A DNA stretch of 64,000 nt, taken from assembly GCA_051000815.1 (NCBI GenBank), contig JBPCNX010000073.1, positions 1 to 64,000 on the forward strand, given 5' to 3'. Shown piece by piece: positions 53,997-61,608 of this stretch (the first letter of the stretch is position 1; each line of letters opens with the position of its first letter). Origin of the DNA: PSRF01 sp051000815. GTDB taxonomy: Bacteria > Acidobacteriota > Blastocatellia > Pyrinomonadales > Pyrinomonadaceae. The translations under genes and the position numbers were made by a program. The notes below the pieces were generated by a model that was not told the DNA's origin, ran no database searches, and saw only the letters and a program-made list of their open reading frames with translations.

Positions 53997-55472
53997 GTGA
54001 TCAGCGTTCTTAACATCCGGCAGCAGGTCGGCACCCACTTTAGCTTCCGCCGAATCTTTCCAACAACACTTTTCCTAATGATCTTTGTACTGGCCGTGCG
54101 CCAGTGCGTCTACATCGATCCAGACCTATGGTGGCACCTGCAAACGGGCCAGCACATAATTCTCACAGGATCGATCCCACGCGTAGACATCTTTTCGTTT
54201 ACCAAAGCAGGGTCGGAATGGGTGACCCACGAATGGCTTTCCGAAGTGTTGATGTACGGGATCTATCGTGCAGCCGGCTGGGGTGGATTAGTGCTGATCT
54301 TCTCCGGGCTGATATTGATGGCCCTCGCTATCACCTACCGTCGTTGTGAAGGACGGCCCTACATAGCAGGATTGGCTGTCCTTCTGGCAGCGGCATCTTC
54401 GGCGCCGCTTTTTGGTATCCGCCCACAAATGATTACCTTTCTGCTGGCGAGCGTCTTTATCGCCCTGCTCGGCCGGTTTTCCAGTAATGGCCAGAGCCGC
54501 CCTTTGTGGTGGCTGCCACCGTTAATGCTTCTGTGGGTCAACTTTCATGCCGGCTTTGCGCTCGGCCTTGCTCTGATTGGGCTTTACATGATTGGCGTTG
54601 CGCTTGATGGTAAATGGAATCTGATCCGTCCGTTGGTAATAACGCTTCTGGCCTGTATAGCAGTAGTGCCATTGAACCCGAATGGGTTGCGCATGTACAC
54701 GTACCCGCTGGAGACCCTCACATCACCGGCAATGGCTGGGCTGATTCAGGAGTGGGCGTCTCCAGATTTTCATAAGGCGATGTTCGTGCCTTTTGCCATT
54801 CTGCTCTTTACTGTCTTAGCTACCCTCGCGGCGTCGCCAAAGCGGCCGCGGCCGAGCGAACTCTTTCTCATAGTCGTTACCGGGCTGGGCGCGTTCAGGT
54901 CCACGCGACACATTCCTATTTTCGCGCTTTTGGCGGCGCCAATTCTGGCAAGCCATTTGTGGCAGTTGTTGTCGTTACACGGCTGGGATAAACGTTTGAC
55001 CGCTCCGGAGGCCCCTGGCAGTCTTGCATCACTCGTATTCAGTGTCTTATTAATTTTGGCGCCGGCATCTTTGGCAGCAACTCGGGTATGGCATTTTATC
55101 GCCTATCAGCCGGCATATGAATCAAGGAATTACCCTGTCGCTGCCGTTGAATTCCTTCGGGCACATAAACTGCCGGGCCCGATTTACAACCGGTACGGTT
55201 GGGGCGGTTACTTGATCACGAGGCTGTATCCAGACTACCGGGTTTACATTGACGGTCGCGCTGACGTATACGGCGATGCTTTTATGACTGAAACTTCCAA
55301 CACTTACGATGGGGGTTCAGGGTGGCGCGAACCGCTTGAGCGTCTGGCAGTGAAGACCGTCTTGATCGCGCCAAACGCGCCTTTAGCCAGCTTGCTGAGG
55401 TCTGATCGGGACTGGGTGAAAGTATATGAAGATAATCAGGCGGTGATCTTCACAAGGTCTAGGAATTTCTAA
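53997..55472 (+). CDS. Polytopic membrane protein, GT-C-like, paralogue A
   Basis: 491 residues, about 10-11 membrane helices. The first periplasmic loop holds YIDPDLWWHLQTGQHI and PRVDIFSFTKAGSEW, with acidic residues placed as in GT-C glycosyltransferases that use lipid-linked sugars. The C-terminal soluble part (GPIYNRYGWGGYLITRLYPD, VYIDGRADVYGDAF) is shared with the convergent gene at 55557-57017. The GTG start at 53997 lies 11 bases after the methyltransferase remnant. Donor and acceptor are unknown. Confidence 0.7.
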   Translation: MISVLNIRQQVGTHFSFRRIFPTTLFLMIFVLAVRQCVYIDPDLWWHLQTGQHIILTGSIPRVDIFSFTKAGSEWVTHEWLSEVLMYGIYRAAGWGGLVLIFSGLILMALAITYRRCEGRPYIAGLAVLLAAASSAPLFGIRPQMITFLLASVFIALLGRFSSNGQSRPLWWLPPLMLLWVNFHAGFALGLALIGLYMIGVALDGKWNLIRPLVITLLACIAVVPLNPNGLRMYTYPLETLTSPAMAGLIQEWASPDFHKAMFVPFAILLFTVLATLAASPKRPRPSELFLIVVTGLGAFRSTRHIPIFALLAAPILASHLWQLLSLHGWDKRLTAPEAPGSLASLVFSVLLILAPASLAATRVWHFIAYQPAYESRNYPVAAVEFLRAHKLPGPIYNRYGWGGYLITRLYPDYRVYIDGRADVYGDAFMTETSNTYDGGSGWREPLERLAVKTVLIAPNAPLASLLRSDRDWVKVYEDNQAVIFTRSRNF

Positions 55473-55556
55473 ACACGTCTATCAAATGAAGGGACCCGAG
55501 ACAAAATGCAACCATTCACCTGTTCAATGATCCAATACCCCTCTAGCAAAGCCCTT

Positions 55557-57017
55557 TTATCTTCTTCTGAAAACCACGCTCATCTCATCGTCATAGACTC
55601 GCTCCCACTCAGACGATTCTGCCAACTGACGAGCCAGCAAGGATCCCGGTTTGATTAACACTATCTTCACACCATACCGCTCAAAAGGCACGCGCCAGTC
55701 CGCAGTGCCTTGCATGATTTCCACATACTCTTTAACAAACTCTTCCGGAAACACGCCGCGCCCATCGATGTAAACCGGGTTTGACGGCAGTGCCCATATC
55801 AAGTACCCACCCCAAATGTTTGGGTTGGTGAATGTGTTTCCGCTGATCTGCCTTTCCTTTAAATACTGCACAGCCTTTAGCGGAACGTCCAGCATCCGCT
55901 GCGTCGGTGAAGAATAAACGGTTGACCTCAGCCGCAGCGCAAACACCAGAAGAGGCAGGAGAAGAACCAGGCTGAGTGCGGTGATCCAAGTGCTGTATCG
56001 TGATGGCTGCGGCTTGCTGAAGGATTTCCCAAAAGATCTGCCGAACGAGGTCGAGTCAAGCCAATCCTGAAAATAGTTAGCGAATATAGGGACCGCGACA
56101 AGGGCTAGTAGCGCCATGTTGCGCTGCGTTTGCAGGGTCGAGTAAAGCGCTGCCAGAAAGAGAAGCAGTTCACCGGGCCGCACACGTTTTGGCGAGAGCG
56201 CTATTGCCCCGATGGTTAGCAAGATTAAGAAAGTGAGGGGTCGCAATTCAGGCTGATGGAAGTTAGGCGAGAGCCAGTCCACCACAAGCTGTTGATAGAC
56301 TGGAGATATCAATGTTCTAATTGTTTCTGCATAGATTCCCGTACCGTAAGGATTCGCCAACCCGGCGAGTAGACATCCAACCAGCACTAACCCTAACGTT
56401 CTTAACCTTGGCCAGGAAGCACGGACCTTCTCGCCAGCGGCCCAGGTATCGAGGGGAATCCCAACCATCGTCAAACCAATCAGGGCCAGTCCGATCAAGA
56501 ATCCTCCGTGCAGGTTTACCCAAAGAACCATCAGCGGCACAAGCCACCAGATCTCTCGTCCTTCACCGCGTCGCGCATAACGGGTAAGGATTGCGAGGTA
56601 GACGCTGGCTAAAAGCAAGGTAAAGACGCGGGGCCGTACTCCGATTGTTGGCAGAACGGTCCAGACACCAAGAAGCGTAGCAAAGCCGGCTATAAAAGGG
56701 TGACTATTCGAGCGCTTGAAGACGATCCAAAAGGCGAGAGCAGTAAGGATGGCGAATATGAATATTAGGGCTTTAAAACCAAGCCTCGAATAAACAGCAT
56801 AAAATATCACCCCTGAAAGCCAACCATGGGCGATCCATGGCGTACCATAATTCGTGAAGGAGAAAGTATCGGTCCTCGGAATGAGACCTGTTTGGATGAT
56901 GTATTCGCCGGTTTTTAAGTGGAACCAAAAGTCGGCATCGCTGATTGGCCTTGACGCAAGGAAAAAAGCGAAAGCGAAAATATATATAGCAAAAGTTCTC
57001 CCTATTAACGGATTCAT
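55557..57017 (-). CDS. Polytopic membrane protein, GT-C-like, paralogue B
   Basis: 486 residues, about 10-11 membrane helices. The N-terminal loop motif (PISDADFWFHLKTGEYI, IPRTDTFSFTNYGTPW) and the C-terminal motif (FTNPNIWGGYLIWALPSN, VYIDGRGVFPEEFV) align with paralogue A. It converges on paralogue A with an 84-base gap. ATG 57017 is used. Its role is inferred, as for paralogue A, to be glycosyl transfer at the outer face of the inner membrane. Confidence 0.7.
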   Translation of the reverse strand: MNPLIGRTFAIYIFAFAFFLASRPISDADFWFHLKTGEYIIQTGLIPRTDTFSFTNYGTPWIAHGWLSGVIFYAVYSRLGFKALIFIFAILTALAFWIVFKRSNSHPFIAGFATLLGVWTVLPTIGVRPRVFTLLLASVYLAILTRYARRGEGREIWWLVPLMVLWVNLHGGFLIGLALIGLTMVGIPLDTWAAGEKVRASWPRLRTLGLVLVGCLLAGLANPYGTGIYAETIRTLISPVYQQLVVDWLSPNFHQPELRPLTFLILLTIGAIALSPKRVRPGELLLFLAALYSTLQTQRNMALLALVAVPIFANYFQDWLDSTSFGRSFGKSFSKPQPSRYSTWITALSLVLLLPLLVFALRLRSTVYSSPTQRMLDVPLKAVQYLKERQISGNTFTNPNIWGGYLIWALPSNPVYIDGRGVFPEEFVKEYVEIMQGTADWRVPFERYGVKIVLIKPGSLLARQLAESSEWERVYDDEMSVVFRRR

Positions 57018-57183
57018 ATCTTATCAGCTCAGTTGATCTACTGGATCTAAGAGAGCCAAAATCCCGCGCTGCGCCCAAGAATTTCCTTCGAAACTATTTG
57101 CGCCAAGTGATAATGAATGAGTGAAATTCGGTATGGAAGGGAGCCCCTTGAACAGTCGCGTAGAGGAGCATTATGGAAACTAG

Positions 57184-57339
57184 CTAAGCGAACAAGCGAG
57201 AAATAAAGTCACCGATGTCTTGCATAACCCTCGAAATACCTCGATCAGAGCTTACTAATATTACGACGAGAGCAACGAATAAGATGAAGATTATTCCGCC
57301 TAATGACCTGCCGCTAATAGTTTCATCCACTTGTGACAT
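57184..57339 (-). CDS. Small membrane protein downstream of the zinc-ribbon gene
   Basis: 51 residues on the minus strand with one membrane helix (GGIIFILFVALVVILV) and a charged amphipathic tail (SSDRGISRVMQDIGDFISRL). The ATG lies at 57337-57339, 25 bases after the stop of the zinc-ribbon gene on the same strand, so the two are probably co-transcribed. The ribosome-binding site is weak. It is shorter than normal gene-calling limits. No family is recognised. Confidence 0.5.
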   Translation of the reverse strand: MSQVDETISGRSLGGIIFILFVALVVILVSSDRGISRVMQDIGDFISRLFA

Positions 57340-57364
57340 GGCAATCCAATCGACCGGTTTATGA

Positions 57365-58054
57365 TCAAGGCGTCACTACAGTATCGGGTGTGGGTCGGGG
57401 AACCGATTCGCTTATCGATTTCACCAGATTGCGCTCAACGAACGAGACCAATCCGCCGCGCCGGTACCAGACGCCCTGCCTGTCTTCCCACGCTGCATCG
57501 ACCTCGACCGTGGTTCCGTCATTCATTTGAATAATGGTCTGAATTCTTTCGCCATCCTTGCCATCTCTGCTGCGCGGCCCGGTGGAAACCGGCCCCTGGT
57601 TGAGACGGGCCGCAACTGTATGACCTTCCGCGCCATTGGTCGTCGGGGCTGAGGATTCGGGGGAGGGTTCGACTTGAAGCTCCGGAGACGGTGTTTCAGC
57701 TGGCTCTGCCTCAGGCTCGGGCTCCGGGATTCGGGCCGGCGCTGGTCGCATCTGCTGGAGTTGATTTTGCATCCTCGACGCGTGGACTGGAGCTTCCTGA
57801 TTCTTAGAGCCTTCTTCCATGCTTCCGAGAGTGTAGGCTGTATAAACACCCACGCAGATAACGATCCCCGCCATGACACCGATAATCCCCGTCAGCCACG
57901 ACGCTCGGTTGAGGTGCAAGCCTTCGGGGCCAGGTTGGGTGTTCTTCACATCGGCGGCGGAAAGGGCAGGGTCAGCCAGTAGGGGCTGGCCATCCAGCTC
58001 GCAAAACTTTTCGAAGTTTTCGTAAACCTCGTAACACTCCGGACAACGCTTCAT
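57365..58054 (-). CDS. Zinc-ribbon membrane protein with proline-rich linker
   Basis: 229 residues. It begins with a ribbon-like motif (KRCPECYEVYENFEKFCELDG), goes through one membrane helix (LTGIIGVMAGIVICVGVYTAY), and continues with a Pro/Glu-rich linker (PEPEPEAEPAETPSPELQ) to a small C-terminal domain (TTVEVDAAWEDRQGVWYRRG, GLVSFVERN). The ribbon is cytoplasmic and the C-terminal domain outside. Proteins of this layout recur in Acidobacteriota (recalled); function unknown. ATG 58054. It is oriented away from the Tad locus. Confidence 0.8.
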   Translation of the reverse strand: MKRCPECYEVYENFEKFCELDGQPLLADPALSAADVKNTQPGPEGLHLNRASWLTGIIGVMAGIVICVGVYTAYTLGSMEEGSKNQEAPVHASRMQNQLQQMRPAPARIPEPEPEAEPAETPSPELQVEPSPESSAPTTNGAEGHTVAARLNQGPVSTGPRSRDGKDGERIQTIIQMNDGTTVEVDAAWEDRQGVWYRRGGLVSFVERNLVKSISESVPRPTPDTVVTP

Positions 58055-58125
58055 TTATTATCCTCCCGAAGATTCTTTTGCCTTGAGCCTTCCGAAACGC
58101 CTCGCCTCCTGCCGCGCGGAGGAAC

Positions 58126-58575
58126 TCATGATCTTCGGCGAGAAGCACGCGCACGGCTTTGCCTGGTTGGCAACCTACGTCCAGCGGTAGTGGGTGCAAG
58201 AAAACTCTTCAGTTGCTCGATGTAATGATAGATGGGTTGCTCAGCAAGATCGTCGCGATTGTCATTGTTTCTACTCTCCGTCGAAGGCCCGTAGGGGGCT
58301 TCAATCATCGCTTGCAGGACCTCTCCGGGTACTCCCCTATGCTGCAAGTCAAGTAAGATCGGTGGAAATGTATCGAAATTGCACTGCGAGAACCTGATGA
58401 TTGTGATGATCGCATCAGCCGGATGCTTGGTCTCCACCAACGTGAGCACATCCCTATTACGCAGCGGAGAGTAGGAAGAGACCTCTTTGTTTTGCGCTTT
58501 GGCGGACAGCGCTGAAATCGCTACCACGGTAACGAACAAAACTCCGGCAAGAAGCAAGGGTGGTCTTTTCACGGG
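58126..58575 (-). CDS. Exported hypothetical protein
   Basis: 149 residues from GTG 58575, which has AAAGGA about 8 bases upstream; the frame is open further to 58749 but that part looks non-coding. A signal peptide (LLLAGVLFVTVVAISALSAKA) is followed by a small soluble domain (LRNRDVLTLVETKHPADAII, TIIRFSQCNFDTFPPILLDL, HRGVPGEVLQAMIEAPYG) and a basic tail. The SxLRNxDVxxL and GVPxxVLxAM pattern recurs in short exported acidobacterial proteins (recalled). It is upstream of the zinc-ribbon gene on the same strand. Confidence 0.6.
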   Translation of the reverse strand, partial: PVKRPPLLLAGVLFVTVVAISALSAKAQNKEVSSYSPLRNRDVLTLVETKHPADAIITIIRFSQCNFDTFPPILLDLQHRGVPGEVLQAMIEAPYGPSTESRNNDNRDDLAEQPIYHYIEQLKSFLAPTTAGRRLPTRQSRARASRRRS

Positions 58576-58743
58576 GTTAATCCTTTCGGTAGTTACCTTC
58601 TCGCAAATGAATGCGCGACTCAAGAAGATTGGGTATAAAACGCCTAGTTTTCTCAAGCAATGATGATGCCAGCCGCAGACGCGTGAAAACCCCAACAAGT
58701 AGCAAGTAAAGTTTCGCAGCCAATTGGCCGCTAATACGATTAC

Positions 58744-58858
58744 CTGCAACGTTTTGTCATAACTGTTCGCTAGCGAGTATCAAGGCCCGTAACTCGTGCA
58801 GGCTGCAACGTTTTGTCGCAAGTGCTCGCTGGCGAGCATCGAAGGGTCACGATGCGCG
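58744..58858. repeat. Two tandem copies of a 59-bp unit with inner palindrome
   Basis: CTGCAACGTTTTGTC begins at 58744 and again at 58803. Each copy continues with a palindrome, TTCGCTAGCGAG in the first and GCTCGCTGGCGAGC (6-bp stem) in the second, then ATC or TATC and AAGG. The pair lies between the minus-strand exported protein and the pilin genes. It may be an operator or part of a promoter region; no protein is encoded. Confidence 0.6.
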
Positions 58859-59149
58859 GTCCCCTCTGATTTCTCGAGCAGGGAATTTCCCCGATTCTAC
58901 TTAGCCTTCGAAGAGATCATTTGCAAATTCGACGATCGCTCAGGTCGGATTTACCTGCGGCACGGGCGTTGCACCTGGGAGTCCACACGCACTGAAGTGT
59001 TGCCGTGATCGGCGGGAAGCGGTCAACTCAGGATTCCTGAGATGACGCCTGCACTTCTATCAAGTGTTTCCGGACGTCAAGAAGGTAAGTGCATTCACGG
59101 ACGGAGCGCAACCTAAACCCTAATTTTCGAACTGAAGGAGAATAACTAC
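58859..59149. other. Leader region of the Tad pilus locus
   Basis: About 290 bases between the tandem repeats and the first pilin. It ends with the strong ribosome-binding site GAAGGAG (59134-59140). No promoter was clearly identified, although one is expected for the highly expressed pilin. A 70-codon frame (58796-59008) shows no protein-like features. Confidence 0.35.
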
Positions 59150-59323
59150 ATGTTGAAGAGATTTCTAACAGATGAAACTGGCGCGGAGCTTGCCGAGTAC
59201 GCAGTCGCCGTAGCGCTTCTGGTGGCCATCGGCCTCGTTATCTATAACACCCTGGGTGTGGCGATCAACGATGCTAATTCCGCTACCGGTGAAAAGCTCC
59301 AGAGTCCGCCACTTACTTGGTAA
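59150..59323 (+). CDS. flp: Flp-family type IVb pilin 1
   Basis: 57 residues. The class III prepilin site is DETG/AELAEYAV: cleavage follows Gly and the mature protein has the Glu5-Tyr6 pair needed for assembly. The hydrophobic helix VAVALLVAIGLVIYNTLG follows. Encoded just after GAAGGAG (9 bases before ATG 59150). It is too short for ordinary gene calling. It should be the major subunit of the adhesive Tad pilus, processed by the peptidase encoded at 59925. Confidence 0.9.
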   Translation: MLKRFLTDETGAELAEYAVAVALLVAIGLVIYNTLGVAINDANSATGEKLQSPPLTW

Positions 59324-59347
59324 TAGCGGACGAAACATCCCAAGAAA

Positions 59348-59375
59348 GGGAGCCCCGCCAATCAAGCAGGCTCCC
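59348..59375 (+). terminator. Hairpin between pilin 1 and pilin 2
   Basis: GGGAGCC (59348-59354) pairs perfectly with GGCTCCC (59369-59375) around a 14-base loop and is followed by ATTTCATTT. It lies 24 bases after the pilin 1 stop. It could end most transcripts after pilin 1 or stabilise that message, so that pilin 1 exceeds the downstream genes. Confidence 0.55.
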
Positions 59376-59405
59376 ATTTCATTTAACACCTGAGAGGCAA
59401 TAGAG

Positions 59406-59603
59406 ATGAGCTTACAAAGACAGATTGGGTATTTTCTTGCCGATGAACAGGGTGCAGAGCTGGCAGAGTATGCGGTTGCTGTGGCGCTCCTAGTTGCTGT
59501 CGGTCTTGTCGTATACAGCACCCTGGGAACCGCCATCAACGATACCAACGATGGAACTGGTGCCAAAGTAACCGGTGCAGCGAACGCGACCTTTCCGTTC
59601 TAA
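59406..59603 (+). CDS. flp: Flp-family type IVb pilin 2
   Basis: 65 residues, with processing site DEQG/AELAEYAV and helix VALLVAVGLVVYSTLG almost the same as in pilin 1; only the C-terminal tail (DTNDGTGAKVTGAANATFPF) differs clearly. ATG 59406 with GAGAGGC about 8 bases upstream. A paralogue of its neighbours, probably a minor or conditional pilin. Lies in the same direction as the assembly genes. Confidence 0.9.
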   Translation: MSLQRQIGYFLADEQGAELAEYAVAVALLVAVGLVVYSTLGTAINDTNDGTGAKVTGAANATFPF

Positions 59604-59615
59604 CGCGGTCTGAGC

Positions 59616-59640
59616 CAGCATCATCAAGATCGTGGTGCTG
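59616..59640 (+). terminator. Hairpin between pilin 2 and pilin 3
   Basis: CAGCATCA (59616-59623) pairs with TGGTGCTG (59633-59640) with one G-T pair and a 9-base loop, 12 bases after the pilin 2 stop. It has no T-tract (ATCTCC follows), so it may be a stability or attenuation element and not a full terminator. Confidence 0.35.
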
Positions 59641-59691
59641 ATCTCCATTCGGTAGAATCCTCAGGCCGCTAACTTTTACGGAGTTACTCAA

Positions 59692-59856
59692 GTGAAAAAA
59701 TTAAGCAAGTTTTTACGTAACGAGCAGGGCGCCGAACTCGCGGAATATGCTATTGGCGTTGCAATTCTGGTTGCGATCGCGATCGTCGTCTACAACGTCC
59801 TTGGCGCCGCGATCAATACCAAGATGAACGAGGTTGCGAGCGAGATCGAAGGATAG
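59692..59856 (+). CDS. flp: Flp-family type IVb pilin 3
   Basis: 54 residues from GTG 59692 with GGAG 8 bases upstream. Processing site NEQG/AELAEYAI and helix GVAILVAIAIVVYNVLG. The tail (AAINTKMNEVASEIEG) is charged and unlike those of pilins 1 and 2. Too short for ordinary gene calling. The most diverged of the three tandem pilins; it ends about 70 bases before the peptidase gene. Confidence 0.88.
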   Translation: MKKLSKFLRNEQGAELAEYAIGVAILVAIAIVVYNVLGAAINTKMNEVASEIEG

Positions 59857-59924
59857 TAGATCTTTCGATTCTTTCGCCAGAGGTTTCTCTTCCAGGAGCG
59901 ACCACCACCTTAACAAGTTTATTA

Positions 59925-60467
59925 GTGCGGGTCTGGGGAATGCCAGTCTCACCACAACTCATGAAACTACTATTACTCGCTCCCTTGGCCGTCCTTATCA
60001 TTTATTACGACGTGCGTTATCGCCGAATTCCCAATCAACTCGTCCTGGGGATGCTCATCGGCGGACTAGTGATTAACACAAGCTTTGGCGGTCTCCCAGG
60101 CGCACTCTCAAGTTTGCAGGGCTTAGGCCTTGCCTTTGTACCAATGTTCCTGATGCACATCTTTGGCGCCATGGGAGCCGGAGATGTAAAGCTTTTTGGC
60201 GCCGTCGGCGCCGTCCTCGGAATAAGCCTAGTTCCGTTGACCTTTGTCATAGTCGTCATGCTAGGCGCAGCCCTCGCTGTTTACACGATGATTAGATCCG
60301 GGACCGTCTTTTCGACCCTGCAGGGCGTTCTTCGCATTTTTGTCGGAGCGCTGCCGGGTTGGGAAATGCCTCGCTTTTCGATGCCCCCCGACCGCAGGCA
60401 CACAATCCCTTACGGCGTGGCCATCATGCTCGGCGGCGTGATTACAGCGGTCGTATTCCGCGGTTGA
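59925..60467 (+). CDS. Prepilin peptidase, A24 family (CpaA/TadV)
   Basis: About 180 residues, four to six membrane helices. The two catalytic aspartates are in YYDVRYRRIPN and GAGDVKLFGAVGA (GxGD). No N-terminal methylase domain, as in the short TadV/CpaA enzymes. It cleaves the Flp pilins and the TadE/F-type pseudopilins. The start is uncertain: GTG 59925, ATG 59940 and ATG 59961 are in frame, none with ideal spacing. Confidence 0.9.
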   Translation: MRVWGMPVSPQLMKLLLLAPLAVLIIYYDVRYRRIPNQLVLGMLIGGLVINTSFGGLPGALSSLQGLGLAFVPMFLMHIFGAMGAGDVKLFGAVGAVLGISLVPLTFVIVVMLGAALAVYTMIRSGTVFSTLQGVLRIFVGALPGWEMPRFSMPPDRRHTIPYGVAIMLGGVITAVVFRG

Positions 60468-60597
60468 TGCGGACAGTTCGGTAAATGGTACTTGCCCGAG
60501 ATTGGACATTTAGTTTTGACAGATGAGATCAACCTGGTCCCTACCGCTTCGCGGTCTGACCGAACGCGGTTCTAAATTGAAATGGAGATAGATAGTT

Positions 60598-61509
60598 ATG
60601 CGCAATAAACGATTGATCATTGCTCTGCTGGCGGCCGTAGCTTTCGGCCTTATCGCCGCTGTTTCTGTCAGCCGTTACCTGTCGGATGCCCAGAACTTTA
60701 CTAAGAATCTCACTAACGTAGTCGTCGCCAAGGTCGAGATTCCGATCGGGCAGAAGCTCATTGCGGAACACCTGACCGTGGCCCAGTTTCCCCGCAACGT
60801 GACACCTGAAGGCGCTTTCCCAGGCATCAGTGAGAAGCTCATTGGACGAGTGGTGGTCACGAGAATCGCCTCTCGTGAACCCGTGACCGAGAGCCGTCTT
60901 GCTCCGATTGGCGCCGCCGCCGGACTCTCCTCGGTAATTCCAGAGGGGTACCGGGCAATGACGGTCAAGGTGGACGACGTCGTCGGCGTCTCGGGTTTCA
61001 TCATGCCCGGGACTCTGGTTGACATCGTTGTGGTCATGGATCCGCCGAAGACCGGTGGCAACGAAGAAAAGATATCGAAGATAGTCCTCCAGAACATCAA
61101 GGTTCTGGCGAGCGGCCAGAACATAGACAACCCCAAGAATGATCGCGAGGCGCAGCGCGTTAAAGCGGTGACTCTCCAGGTAACACCTGAGCAGGCCGAG
61201 AAACTCGCACTGGCCACCAGTGAAGGAAAGTTGCAACTCGTGATGCGTAACTCCGTCGACCAGGGCGATGAAACGACACCCGGGGCGAACAAACGCACTC
61301 TGCTGGCAGGCGAGGGGGCGCAGCCCGTGCCCGAGCCGGGCCTAGGCAACAAGGAGAGCAAATCAACAACTCAAACGGTGGTACGACGCGTCCGGCCGCG
61401 CACGCCTGCACTGGTCACTGCTTCCACACGTATTAATCCCCCTGCGCCTCCGCGCCCGAGCATAGAGGTTATCGAAGGAGCTAAGAAACGGAACGTTGAT
61501 TTTCCGTAA
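60598..61509 (+). CDS. cpaB: Flp pilus assembly protein CpaB/RcpC
   Basis: 303 residues. One membrane anchor (LIIALLAAVAFGLIAAVSVS) and then a SAF domain (VVVAKVEIPIGQKLIAEHLT) and the CpaB core (GYRAMTVKVDDVVGVSGFIM, then GTLVDIVVVMDPP). A disordered Pro-rich tail ends it. CpaB lies in the periplasm and works with the CpaC secretin in the Tad machine. GGAG lies about 10 bases before ATG 60598. The secretin gene starts about 100 bases after its stop. Confidence 0.92.
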   Translation: MRNKRLIIALLAAVAFGLIAAVSVSRYLSDAQNFTKNLTNVVVAKVEIPIGQKLIAEHLTVAQFPRNVTPEGAFPGISEKLIGRVVVTRIASREPVTESRLAPIGAAAGLSSVIPEGYRAMTVKVDDVVGVSGFIMPGTLVDIVVVMDPPKTGGNEEKISKIVLQNIKVLASGQNIDNPKNDREAQRVKAVTLQVTPEQAEKLALATSEGKLQLVMRNSVDQGDETTPGANKRTLLAGEGAQPVPEPGLGNKESKSTTQTVVRRVRPRTPALVTASTRINPPAPPRPSIEVIEGAKKRNVDFP

Positions 61510-61608
61510 ACGCTTCCCCAAAAGATTGTAAGGGAGTTGCCCCCGATGAATATCGTCAGACATCAACTCCGAATTCGCCACTGTTAGTACTTTAAGGAGA
61601 TACAGATC

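Noticed and set aside
58796..59008. 70-codon plus-strand frame before the pilins
   Set aside because: Starts inside the tandem repeat, has no ribosome-binding site and no recognisable features.
60675..61361. 228-codon minus-strand frame
   Set aside because: Antisense to cpaB, which has clear homology.
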